This document shows, piece after piece, positions 42,806 to 49,851 of a stretch of 49,851 nucleotides of DNA. The DNA lies in assembly GCA_017628305.1 (NCBI GenBank), contig JAGBZI010000072.1, forward strand, positions 1 through 49,851, in the 5' to 3' direction. The notes under the pieces were generated by a model. That model did not search any database, was not told the origin of the DNA, and saw nothing but the letters and a program-made list of their open reading frames with translations. The position numbers were made by a program, and so were the translations under genes. Each line of letters begins with the position of its first letter. Positions within the stretch are counted from its first letter, which is position 1. This DNA is from Tidjanibacter sp. GTDB lineage: Bacteria; Bacteroidota; Bacteroidia; Bacteroidales; Rikenellaceae.

Positions 42806-43993
42806 ATGACAAAAGAGATTAACATAGGACTATTTGGCTTCGGCAGCGTGGGGCGTGGACTCTACGATGTCATCGAGGCTATCGAAAGCAAAGAGATTCA
42901 CATCCGCCGCATCTGTGTGAGAGATATCTCCAAGGAGCGAGGTGTGGTGGCCGACTTCACCGACTCGGCCGACGAGATTTTTGCCGACCCCGAGATTAAC
43001 ATGATTGTGGAGCTAATCGACGATGCCGAGGCGGCCTACCACATCGTGCGCCGCTCGTTGGAGAACCATCTTCCCGTGGTGAGCGGCAACAAAAAGATGC
43101 TTGCCTACCACCTCCCCGAGCTCATCGAGCTGGGACACAAGATGCAGACGCCATTCCTCTACGATGCCTCGGCGTGCGGAAGTATTCCCGTCATCCGCAA
43201 CCTCGAGGAGTACTACGACAACGACCTGCTGGTGTCGGTGAAGGGTATTCTGAACGGCTCCTCCAACTTTGTGCTCTCCAAGATTTTCAACGAGAACATG
43301 GAGTATGGCCCCGCACTCCGCTTGGCCCAAGAGTTGGGATTTGCCGAGAGCGACCCATCGCTCGACTTCGACGGCTGGGACTCCCTCTTCAAACTCGTTA
43401 TCCTCACCATCCACGCCTTTGGCATCTATGTGGCACCAGAGAAGATTTTCCGCTACGGAATCTCCACCATGAATGAGGCCGACATACGATTTGCCGCCGA
43501 AAAACAGAGGCGCATAAAGCTCGTGGGACATGTGGAGAAGATTGAGGGCGGAGGTGTCTACCTGTGGGTTGTGCCCCAACTCATCTCGCGCAACAAGTAT
43601 ATCTACAGTGTGGAGGACGAGTTCAACGGAGTGGTAATCAAGGGTCGCTACTACTACAAGCAGTTTATGTTTGGCCGCGGAGCAGGAGGACACCCCACGG
43701 GTGCAGCAGTGTTGAGCGACATCACCGCCTGCAAGTACGACTACCGCTATGAGTACAAGCGCATGAACTCTCCACTACCCGTACACCACACCAACGATGT
43801 CACACACCGCATCTACTACCGTTTCCGCACCGAGGAGGACGCCACCCTCATCCACTTCTCGAAGGTGAGGGAGCGCTACACCTCCCCCGAGTGGAACTAC
43901 ATTGTGGGCGATGTCTCCCTTGCCGACCTTGTGGCCGTGGGCGACAAACTCCGTGGCAAAGAGATATTCCTCGCCGCCTACCCATGGGATTAA
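42806..43993 (+). CDS. hom: Homoserine dehydrogenase
   Basis: A 395-aa NAD(P)-dependent enzyme reducing aspartate semialdehyde to homoserine, the precursor for MetX. The N-terminal Rossmann motif is IGLFGFGSVGRGLYD. VVSGNKKMLAYH carries the conserved NK. ILNGSSNFVLSKI and FAESDPSLDFDGWDSLFKL form the catalytic domain. The C-terminal 75 residues (from about 320) do not look like a standard ACT domain, so feedback control may be absent or different. The gene is 12 bp after metX and is followed by a strong terminator. Confidence 0.92.
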   Translation: MTKEINIGLFGFGSVGRGLYDVIEAIESKEIHIRRICVRDISKERGVVADFTDSADEIFADPEINMIVELIDDAEAAYHIVRRSLENHLPVVSGNKKMLAYHLPELIELGHKMQTPFLYDASACGSIPVIRNLEEYYDNDLLVSVKGILNGSSNFVLSKIFNENMEYGPALRLAQELGFAESDPSLDFDGWDSLFKLVILTIHAFGIYVAPEKIFRYGISTMNEADIRFAAEKQRRIKLVGHVEKIEGGGVYLWVVPQLISRNKYIYSVEDEFNGVVIKGRYYYKQFMFGRGAGGHPTGAAVLSDITACKYDYRYEYKRMNSPLPVHHTNDVTHRIYYRFRTEEDATLIHFSKVRERYTSPEWNYIVGDVSLADLVAVGDKLRGKEIFLAAYPWD

Positions 43994-43997
43994 TTAC

Positions 43998-44038
43998 ACA
44001 AAAATGGGGTCTGCATACCGTGCAGACCCCATTTTTGT
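43998..44038 (+). terminator. Bidirectional terminator after hom
   Basis: Perfect 18-bp stem (43998-44015 and 44021-44038) around the loop TACCG, with A-run and T-run on opposite sides. It separates hom from the converging lipoprotein genes. Confidence 0.93.
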
Positions 44039-44064
44039 TATGAGGATAAATAAAAAAATACCGC

Positions 44065-44529
44065 CTACTCAACAACGAGTGCCGGAACAACCTCCGAAGG
44101 GGTTGCCGCAACGGGAGTAACCGCCACAGGGTCACCCTCGGGCATGTAGGACTTTGTGACAAAATCGACCCAATAGAAATCCTGAGCAGGGCGGGTGGCA
44201 GCACCGGTGGCCAAGTCGACCAACCAGCCCACAATATTCGTTAAGTTCAATATGGATGCGGGGTTAAAGCTCTTGTCAACAACAAGTTCATGGCTCTCGT
44301 AGCCCTCGAAATTGAAGCGCACGATGCTATCCGAGAAGCCACGCTTGATGCTCACCTTGCAAGGGAACACCACCTCGCGATACCTGCGGCCATCCACAAT
44401 GAGGGTACCCTTGGAGGTGACATCGCTATCGAAAGTCACCCTCTTCTTTGTACCACAACAAATGGTTGCACACGAGTTGAACGACAGGGTCGACAATACG
44501 CACAAGGCGATAAGCAGAAATCTTTTCAT
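44065..44529 (-). CDS. Small lipoprotein, paralog B
   Basis: A 154-aa lipoprotein (lipobox LSFNSC, Cys20, then ATICCG). The mature part is an Ig/PEGA-like beta-sandwich: VTFDSDVTSKGTLIVDGRRY, FPCKVSIKRGFSDSIVRF, GYESHELVV and ILNLTNIVGWLVDLATGA. The last 25 residues are a Pro/Val/Ala-rich extension missing from its neighbour. It is a clear paralog of the protein at 44567-44944, 37 bp upstream, and probably shares its transcript. Function unknown; envelope location expected. Confidence 0.85.
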   Translation of the reverse strand: MKRFLLIALCVLSTLSFNSCATICCGTKKRVTFDSDVTSKGTLIVDGRRYREVVFPCKVSIKRGFSDSIVRFNFEGYESHELVVDKSFNPASILNLTNIVGWLVDLATGAATRPAQDFYWVDFVTKSYMPEGDPVAVTPVAATPSEVVPALVVE

Positions 44530-44566
44530 AAGGCGTTTAGTTTGGGGGATAATTTGTGGTTAAATA

Positions 44567-44944
44567 TTAGTAGCTCTTGGGGACAAATTCCAACCAATAG
44601 TAGTCATACTTGGGGCGGGTGACTGCACCTGTGGCCACATCCAAAATCCAGCCGAACGGCTCTGCAAGGTTGAGCAGAGCAATGGGGTTAAACTCCTTCT
44701 TGATGACCACCACCTCGGAGGCATAGCCATCCACAGTGACACGCACAGCCGTCTCGTTGAAACCTCTGGAAATCTTCACCTTACATGGGAATGCCACATT
44801 GCGATAGCGGCGTCCTTCAACAACAACAGTCGCCCTACCATCCACTTCGCTGTCGAGGGTAACATTTGCTTTGGAACCACTGAAAATCGTGGCACACGAG
44901 CTCATGGAGAGGGCTACAAGCAGAATAATCAGTATCCTTTTCAT
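44567..44944 (-). CDS. Small lipoprotein, paralog A
   Basis: A 125-aa lipoprotein (lipobox LSMSSC, Cys17, then ATIFSGSKANVTLDSE). The family pattern of CATIFSG, a VVVEGRRYRNVAFPCKVKI strand pair, DGYASEVVVIKKEFNP and GWILDVATGAVTRP recurs in many bacterial envelope lipoproteins with a PEGA-like fold. It shares the same order of motifs with paralog B. It has a well-formed promoter (44992-45022), so it is the first gene of a two-gene operon. Function unknown. Confidence 0.86.
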   Translation of the reverse strand: MKRILIILLVALSMSSCATIFSGSKANVTLDSEVDGRATVVVEGRRYRNVAFPCKVKISRGFNETAVRVTVDGYASEVVVIKKEFNPIALLNLAEPFGWILDVATGAVTRPKYDYYWLEFVPKSY

Positions 44945-44991
44945 AACAAAAAGTTTTGGGTTAAAGGGAGTCAGCGTCCCTTATATTATCG

Positions 44992-45022
44992 CAAAGATAA
45001 TCATTGGTTTGGAAAATGCAAA
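44992..45022 (-). promoter_or_regulatory. Promoter of the paired lipoproteins
   Basis: On the minus strand, TTTG (45022-45019), a 19-bp spacer, then TATCTTTG (44999-44992). It is one of the best matches to the Bacteroidetes consensus in the window, 47 bp from the ATG. Confidence 0.75.
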
Positions 45023-45035
45023 ACATTTTGCACTC

Positions 45036-46094
45036 CTACCTCACCACACAGAGGCTCTCGACCTCCACACCGTAGTCAAACCGCCCATCCGAACGCATGC
45101 TCCGCACTCGTTTCAGAGGTGCAGCTCGCAGTGTCATGCCCTTCTCACCATGGCTTCCCACGCGCAGGGTGACAACGGCCGCCAATCCGTAATCGGTGTG
45201 GGGCGAATTTTGGTTGGAGATGAAGTTGCCAAGCGAGTAGTAGACACCACCTGTCACCCCTCCTGCCTCGTCGTGCCACACCTCCGTGGGTTGCACAACA
45301 TGTGGATGGGAGCCCACAACAAGATCCGCACCCGCCTCACGCAACCACGCAGCCATCTCCCGCTGGTGGTTGGTAGGTCGGCGAGCATACTCCACACCCC
45401 AATGGGGCAACACAACGAGAAAATCGACTTGCGAACGCACCTTGTCAATTGCCTTGCGAAGAGCCACCGTGTCCGACACCAACAGTTCAACACCCTGTGG
45501 TACAGGGGTATTGGCCCCATAAGTGCAGGCCACAAAAGCCACCCGAACACCCGCAATCTCCTTCACATAGCCACCCGAGCACCCCTGCATGAGCGACGGA
45601 ACAGCCACACCAAAGTGGTCGAGCCCCTCGTTATCCAGAGCAGCAGTGGTGGCAAGCACTCCCCCCACACCGCGGTCGCAAGAGTGGTTGTTGGCCAGCG
45701 CAAGGGCGTCGAAACCCACCCTCCGCAAATCTCTCGCCAGCTCCTCGGGCGAAGCAAAGGCCGGATAGCCACTATATGGAGGGCGGGGCGAAAGGGTGGT
45801 CTCGAGGTTGCCCACAGCGTAGTCGGCACCCCTCAGCAGACTCCTCACACCCCTCAGGTGGGGCACAAAGTCGTAGCACTCCTCTCCGCGCTCGGCAGAC
45901 TCCACCTGAGGCATGTGGGCCATAATGTCACCCACAAAGAGAAGGGTTGCCTCGCGCACCTCCTCGCACACATCCTCGCGCACCTCAACCGTGAGCACAC
46001 CTCCCCTATCGTGAGGCACAAACTCCACAATCGTCGCCCACAAGGCCGCCACGGCCCACAGGAAAAAAATGCTGTATGCAAAAATATTACGCAA
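45036..46094 (-). CDS. CapA-family protein (metallophosphoesterase fold)
   Basis: A 352-aa protein resembling CapA/PgsA of poly-gamma-glutamate synthesis. An N-terminal hydrophobic helix (about 5-25) anchors it, facing the periplasm. The phosphoesterase-like core has LLFVGDIMAH, VGNLETTLS, ALANNHSCDRG, VLPHWGVEY, VVGSHPHVVQP and YYSLGNFISNQ, the CapA metal-site pattern. No other pgs or cap genes are nearby, so poly-glutamate synthesis is not implied. The only start that keeps the membrane helix is a TTG at 46094; the frame has a stop five codons upstream and no ATG before the core. Confidence 0.85.
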   Translation of the reverse strand: MRNIFAYSIFFLWAVAALWATIVEFVPHDRGGVLTVEVREDVCEEVREATLLFVGDIMAHMPQVESAERGEECYDFVPHLRGVRSLLRGADYAVGNLETTLSPRPPYSGYPAFASPEELARDLRRVGFDALALANNHSCDRGVGGVLATTAALDNEGLDHFGVAVPSLMQGCSGGYVKEIAGVRVAFVACTYGANTPVPQGVELLVSDTVALRKAIDKVRSQVDFLVVLPHWGVEYARRPTNHQREMAAWLREAGADLVVGSHPHVVQPTEVWHDEAGGVTGGVYYSLGNFISNQNSPHTDYGLAAVVTLRVGSHGEKGMTLRAAPLKRVRSMRSDGRFDYGVEVESLCVVR

Positions 46095-46157
46095 ATTCGA
46101 AATTATTTAGCCAAGCGCAGAGTGCTGAAAACCACAAAGATTGTCTGAACGAAAAAA

Positions 46158-46200
46158 GGGGTACTGGCCGATTCGGCACATGCACCCCCCGTAGAATCGG
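46158..46200 (-). terminator. Possible terminator after glyA
   Basis: CCGATTC (46168-46174) and GAATCGG (46194-46200) can pair. On the minus strand the sequence then runs through ACCCC into TTTTTT (46158-46153). The stem is short and the loop long. Confidence 0.4.
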
Positions 46201-46229
46201 TTATCACCCCACGGTGACTACCTCTGCAA

Positions 46230-47510
46230 CTACCAAGCGTAGAGAGGATAGTCGGCCATAAGGGCATTTACATCGCGGCGTACGGCGGCGATATTCTCCT
46301 CATTCTCGTGGTCGGAGAGCACGCGGTCGATAAGCTCCACAATGTAGTCCATCTGATCCTCCTTGAGGCCGCGGGTGGTGATGGCAGGGGTGCCAAAGCG
46401 CAAACCCGAGGTCTGGAAGGGCGAGCGGCTATCGAAAGGTACCATATTCTTATTGGTGGTGATGTCGGCAGCGACCAGCACCTTCTCGGCAACCTTACCG
46501 GTAAGCTCGGGGAACTTGGTGCGCAGGTCGATAAGCATCAGGTGGTTCTCGGTCTTGCCCGACACAACCTTATAGCCCCTCTTAGCAAAAGCATCGGCCA
46601 TGGCAGCAGCATTCTTCACAACCTGTTTCTGGTACTCAACATAGGAGGGGTCCAAAGCCTCGCCGAAAGCCACAGCCTTGGCAGCAATCACATGCTCCAG
46701 AGGACCTCCCTGAATGCCGGGGAATACAGCCGAATTGAGCACAGCCGACATCTTCTTAACAACACCCTTAGGAGTGGTCAGACCCCAAGGATTGTCGAAA
46801 TCCTGACCCATAAGGATGATACCGCCACGAGGACCGCGGAGAGTTTTGTGGGTGGTGGAGGTCACAATGTGGGCATATTTCACGGGGTTCTCCAGAAGGC
46901 CTGCGGCGATAAGACCTGCAGTGTGGGCCATATCCACAAGCAGAATGGCACCAACCTTGTCGGCAATCTCGCGCATGCGCTTGTAGTCCCACTCACGCGA
47001 GTAGGCCGAAGCGCCACCAATAATCAGTTTGGGACGGTGCTCGAGAGCAAGAGCCTCCATCTGGTCGTAATCTACAGTGCCGGTCTCGGGGTTGAGCTGG
47101 TAGCCCACAGCCTTGTAGTTCACACCCGACATATTCACGGGCGAACCGTGCGAAAGGTGGCCACCGTGAGCAAGGTCAAGACCCATGAAGGTGTCGCCAA
47201 CCTTCAGGCAGGCAAAGAAGACAGCCATGTTGGCCTGTGCGCCACTATGGGGCTGAACATTGGCATACTCGGCACCGTAGAGTTTTTTGAGCCTCTCCTG
47301 TGCGAGCAACTCCACCTTGTCCACAACCTCACAACCACCATAGTAGCGAGCTGCGGGGTAACCCTCGGCATATTTATTAGTAAGAATGGAGCCCATGGCC
47401 TGCATAACCTGATCGCTCACATAGTTCTCCGATGCGATAAGCTCAAGACCATTTGTCTGACGCGCACGCTCCTCGGCGATAAGTTCGAAAATTTCGTTGT
47501 CGTGTTTCAT
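46230..47510 (-). CDS. glyA: Serine hydroxymethyltransferase
   Basis: A 426-aa cytoplasmic PLP enzyme interconverting serine and glycine with tetrahydrofolate, the main one-carbon source. Motifs: [27 protein letters not shown], the PLP-stacking [23 protein letters not shown], and the Schiff-base lysine in [15 protein letters not shown]. The length and start are as expected. It has a possible promoter at 47571. The large AT-rich region upstream separates it from the divergently transcribed surface-protein locus. Confidence 0.97.
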   Translation of the reverse strand: MKHDNEIFELIAEERARQTNGLELIASENYVSDQVMQAMGSILTNKYAEGYPAARYYGGCEVVDKVELLAQERLKKLYGAEYANVQPHSGAQANMAVFFACLKVGDTFMGLDLAHGGHLSHGSPVNMSGVNYKAVGYQLNPETGTVDYDQMEALALEHRPKLIIGGASAYSREWDYKRMREIADKVGAILLVDMAHTAGLIAAGLLENPVKYAHIVTSTTHKTLRGPRGGIILMGQDFDNPWGLTTPKGVVKKMSAVLNSAVFPGIQGGPLEHVIAAKAVAFGEALDPSYVEYQKQVVKNAAAMADAFAKRGYKVVSGKTENHLMLIDLRTKFPELTGKVAEKVLVAADITTNKNMVPFDSRSPFQTSGLRFGTPAITTRGLKEDQMDYIVELIDRVLSDHENEENIAAVRRDVNALMADYPLYAW

Positions 47511-47570
47511 CTCGTTGTTAGTTTATTTTAGTATAGTTTTTTAGGTCATTCGGTCACCCGTTAGATTTCA

Positions 47571-47578
47571 CAAAATTA
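47571..47578 (-). promoter_or_regulatory. Possible glyA -7 element
   Basis: The minus strand reads TAATTTTG, matching TAnnTTTG, 60 bp from the glyA start. No well-placed -33 element. Confidence 0.45.
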
Positions 47579-47801
47579 AAAAAAAATTGGGACTTCGTTC
47601 CTCTGTACCAAATAATTTTTTTCGATTGCATTAAAATCTCAAAATCCGAATGAAACCCAATCATCTAAGAATATTGATAACCAACCCTCTTCTCATTTGT
47701 CGGTTGATAATTTTGTGTTTAAGTTGATGTAATAATCTTTTTAATAGCCGAGTAGGTATGTGGTGGGGTATTTTGTAGAGAGTGATGCAATACCCTTAAT
47801 G

Positions 47802-47955
47802 GTGAGTGTTGTTCGTTTTGCGAAAATTATTTCTATATTTGTGGTGTCTAACGATTTATTCGTTGGATGAACATATTTTGAAAGTGTTTTCGCACTGTCC
47901 TGTTAAAGAAATGTGGTAGTTTCAAAATTGACTGTGGACAACGAATGACACTCAC
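47802..47955. repeat. Inner 16-bp inverted repeat flanking a promoter
   Basis: GTGAGTGTTGTTCGTT at 47802-47817 matches the complement of 47940-47955 (GTGAGTGTCATTCGTT) at 14 of 16 positions, with 122 bp between. That interval contains the TATATTTG element. Arm length and spacing resemble invertible promoters known in Bacteroides. Confidence 0.65.
47834..47841 (+). promoter_or_regulatory. Promoter pointing to the short peptide/LRR lipoprotein genes
   Basis: TATATTTG matches TAnnTTTG; TTG at 47809-47811 is 22 bp upstream, within the left inner repeat. It is the only good rightward promoter before 48174 and implies a leader of about 325 nt. If the segment inverted, it would face glyA. Confidence 0.6.
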
Positions 47956-48173
47956 TTCTTGTGTAGTCTTGTGGCTATGCACCGATTGGTGTATATACCT
48001 CATACTATCCAAGTGTGGGGTATTGCATCGTTTGTTTCAGTCAAGGTTTTACCACAACCTCTTTAACAAATAAACGAAATCGACTCCACACTTTCTTTTT
48101 GCTGTTAATCCCACCATAGAGGAGTTGTATGGTTTTGAGCGAAATTATTAACTCAAAAACATATTTTGTGCTT

Positions 48174-48299
48174 ATGGAAACAAGAGCAACAGTGGGCTAC
48201 CTCGCCCCTGAGATAGAGGTGAATGAAGTTATGGTTGAACAAGGCATTGCTGTTACGGGTGAGGACCCTGTGGTTGACCCCGAACAGGGCTGGGATTAA
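48174..48299 (+). CDS. 41-residue acidic peptide ahead of a surface lipoprotein
   Basis: The ATG at 48174 opens 41 codons to the TAA at 48297. The peptide begins METRATVGYLAPEIEVNEV and ends DPEQGWD. It is strongly acidic, without signal peptide or membrane segment. It resembles short Bacteroidales proteins I recall with a YxxPEIEV core and an acidic tail, often next to fimbrillin-like or surface lipoprotein genes; the function is unknown. The next gene starts 21 bp downstream on the same strand, so both probably lie on one transcript from the promoter at 47834. Confidence 0.65.
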   Translation: METRATVGYLAPEIEVNEVMVEQGIAVTGEDPVVDPEQGWD

Positions 48300-48320
48300 A
48301 ACACAAAGAGTACTTAAGCT

Positions 48321-49851
48321 ATGAAACATTTCTACCGTTTGATTTTGGCATTGTCGCTTGCAATTGCTTCATTTGCTTGTGCGACAAATGAGCTCGATGA
48401 GCAGATTGCAGCCAACACTACGACTACGGCCGTCCCCGAAGAGATCTATGCCGACTTTGATGAAGAGAGCACCCGCGTGCAACTCGACGCGCTCTGCCGC
48501 ACGACATGGACAAAGGGCGACTTGGCCTCGGCATTCTACTTTAGCGATAAGGTGAGCGTCTTTCGCTTTATGGGTAGGACGGGCGACCGCTCCGGCGCTC
48601 TTCAGTGCATCTCGCAGGGTACGGGAGGTACGGCCATAGATAAGGTTGTGCTGCTCTATCCCCACTCGGAGAGCTATGCGCTCAACGCCTCGAAGGGTCG
48701 CATTGGAGTGACCATCCCCGATGTGCAATACTACCAGGAGGGCTCCTATGGTGTGGGTGCCAACCTTATGGCCTCGGTGGGCGAGGATACGAAGTTCTCG
48801 CTGAAGAACCTCTGTGGCTGGGTGAAGGTGCAGTTTGTTGGTGCGGGTACGGTGAGCGAGGTTACACTGTCGGGCAATGGCTATGAGCAGGTTGCGGGCG
48901 ATGCGACCTTCTACTACAACGACTTCCGCCTTGCGCTGCTGGGCCAGGAGGACGCCTCGGAGGATGATTCGGAGCTGGGCGGCTCGCTGGTGTTTGGTGA
49001 GTATAAGACTACGGTGAAGCTCGACTGCGGCGAGGGTATCGCCTTAGACCCCACGGAGCCTACGGAGTTCTACTTGGTGTTGGCCCCCCAGACCTTTGAG
49101 GAGGGTATTACTGTTACGGCAACCCTTACCGACGGCACCACGCTGACCAAATCGACCTCAAAGCCCCTTACCGTCGAGCGCAACCATATTGTCCCTATGA
49201 GCCCTCTGGAAGTTGTTGCCCAATCAATGCGAGAAATTCACTATACCGCCACCGAGAAGGTTGAGCCCAGCGCCCCCAATGCTTTCGGCGCCAATATCGT
49301 TTCCAATGAATGGGACTCTGCTACCGGCAAAGGTGTAATCACTTTCGATGGTGCAGTGACTGAGATTGGAGATTGGGGGGCATTCTCTGGTTGTACGAGC
49401 CTTACAAGCATTACCATTCCCGATAGCGTAACTTCGATTGGAGATAGTGCATTCGTTAATTGTTGGAGCCTTACAAGCATAACCATTCCCGACAGCGTAA
49501 CTGAGATTGGAGCGTATGCATTCTATGGTTGTCCGAGCCTTGCAAGCATAACCATTCCCGAGGGTGTTACTTCGATTGGAGAGCTGGCATTCTATATTTG
49601 TTCGAGTTTTGAGAGCATCACCATTCCCAATAGTGTTACTTCGATTGGAGATAATGCATTCTGTGATTGTACGAGCCTTGCTGAGTTCGAGGGCAAATTT
49701 GCATCGGAGGATGGAAGGTGCTTGATTGTAGATGGTGTACTTAATTCGTTTGCTCCTTATGGTCTAACCGAATACACCATTCCCGACAGCGTTACTGATA
49801 TTGGAGATGGTGTATTCTGTAATTGTGTGAGCCTTACTAGTTTTACCATTC
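48321..49851 (+). CDS. BspA-type leucine-rich-repeat surface lipoprotein (3' truncated by window)
   Basis: Open from the ATG at 48321 to the window end, 510 codons, no stop reached. The signal peptide has lipobox IASFAC (Cys20). Residues about 40-320 form a beta-rich domain of the fimbrillin-like kind (FYFSDKVSVFRFMGR; FYLVLAPQTFEEGITVTATL). From about 345 are LRR_5/BspA repeats of 23 residues with the pattern SLTSITIPDSVTSIGDSAF, interrupted by an island GKFASEDGRCLIVDGVL. Such proteins mediate adhesion to host or other bacteria. Location downstream of a possible invertible promoter suggests phase-variable display. The total length is unknown. Confidence 0.88.
   Translation, partial: MKHFYRLILALSLAIASFACATNELDEQIAANTTTTAVPEEIYADFDEESTRVQLDALCRTTWTKGDLASAFYFSDKVSVFRFMGRTGDRSGALQCISQGTGGTAIDKVVLLYPHSESYALNASKGRIGVTIPDVQYYQEGSYGVGANLMASVGEDTKFSLKNLCGWVKVQFVGAGTVSEVTLSGNGYEQVAGDATFYYNDFRLALLGQEDASEDDSELGGSLVFGEYKTTVKLDCGEGIALDPTEPTEFYLVLAPQTFEEGITVTATLTDGTTLTKSTSKPLTVERNHIVPMSPLEVVAQSMREIHYTATEKVEPSAPNAFGANIVSNEWDSATGKGVITFDGAVTEIGDWGAFSGCTSLTSITIPDSVTSIGDSAFVNCWSLTSITIPDSVTEIGAYAFYGCPSLASITIPEGVTSIGELAFYICSSFESITIPNSVTSIGDNAFCDCTSLAEFEGKFASEDGRCLIVDGVLNSFAPYGLTEYTIPDSVTDIGDGVFCNCVSLTSFTI
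49357..49851 (+). repeat. 69-bp tandem repeats encoding LRR units
   Basis: ACCATTCC recurs at 49413, 49482, 49551 and 49620, an exact 69-bp period (23 codons). Neighbouring units are highly similar at DNA level. After the island near 49690-49765 the repeats resume and run off the window. Confidence 0.9.

Larger units (their letters stand above)
47784..48029. repeat. Outer 12-bp perfect inverted repeat
   Basis: GATGCAATACCC at 47784-47795 and its exact complement GGGTATTGCATC at 48018-48029 are separated by 222 bp. The promoter at 47834 and the inner repeat pair lie between them. The left copy also makes a local 7-bp dyad with GGGTATT at 47766-47772. Confidence 0.7.
47511..48173 (+). other. 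AT-rich intergenic region between glyA and the LRR lipoprotein locus
   Basis: No ORF here looks coding. The 663-bp stretch holds the glyA upstream region, two nested inverted repeats, one good rightward promoter and a direct repeat ACATATTTTG (47871-47880 and 48159-48168). Composition is far more AT-rich than the neighbours. A partial dyad (AACCAAC/GTCGGTT, near 47680-47706) is also present. The layout suits a regulatory switch region. Confidence 0.6.

Overview
The window reads as chromosomal DNA of a Bacteroidales bacterium, most like the Alistipes/Rikenellaceae side of the order. The evidence is a SusC/SusD polysaccharide utilisation locus (PUL), Bacteroidetes-type promoters (TTG, about 19-22 bp, then TAnnTTTG), no purine-rich ribosome sites, many lipoproteins, BatD/BatE genes and a BspA-type leucine-rich-repeat surface lipoprotein. 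The genus is inferred; no rRNA or tRNA gene was seen.

Layout. 1-7800: end of an unknown gene, tpiA, a four-helix-bundle gene bracketed by 9-bp repeat arrays, htpG, then a leftward set cobB - arcC - POT transporter - SpoU methyltransferase. 7857-30965: a pectin PUL in three punctuated transcripts. (i) Enzymes: GH28, PL1 lipoprotein, CE12-CE8 fusion and GH105-PL1 fusion, closed by a strong terminator at 15873-15908. (ii) SusC, SusD and a 1172-aa SusE/F-position lipoprotein, closed by a terminator at 24696. (iii) uxaC, uxaB, uxaA and a GH43, closed by a bidirectional terminator at 30921. 30982-38012: fba, an orphan lipoprotein, class I fumarase, batD-batE and recR. 38055-40010: a 16-codon hydrogenase stub, a small membrane protein and a group-B-like [FeFe] hydrogenase. 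40113-44038: a long leader with a heptamer array, then metY-metX-hom. 44065-47510: two paralogous lipoproteins, a CapA-like protein and glyA. 47511-49851: an AT-rich region with nested inverted repeats around a promoter, a 41-codon gene and the start of the LRR lipoprotein, cut by the window edge.

How the genes work together. The PUL encodes pectin de-esterification (CE8, CE12), backbone cleavage by lyase (PL1 twice) and hydrolase (GH28), removal of unsaturated uronates (GH105), outer-membrane binding and import (SusC/D), and conversion of galacturonate to 2-keto-3-deoxygluconate (UxaC, UxaB, UxaA). No PUL regulator, uronate transporter, KDG kinase/aldolase or KduI/KduD lies in the window, so these must be elsewhere. 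metY-metX-hom runs from aspartate semialdehyde to homocysteine.

The best candidates for something new are the putative invertible promoter ahead of the short peptide/LRR lipoprotein pair (47784-48029), the repeat-bracketed four-helix-bundle cassette (1053-1810), the hydrogenase stub fused in frame behind a membrane-protein gene (38055-38477), and the met leader with its eight-copy heptamer array (40143-40479).
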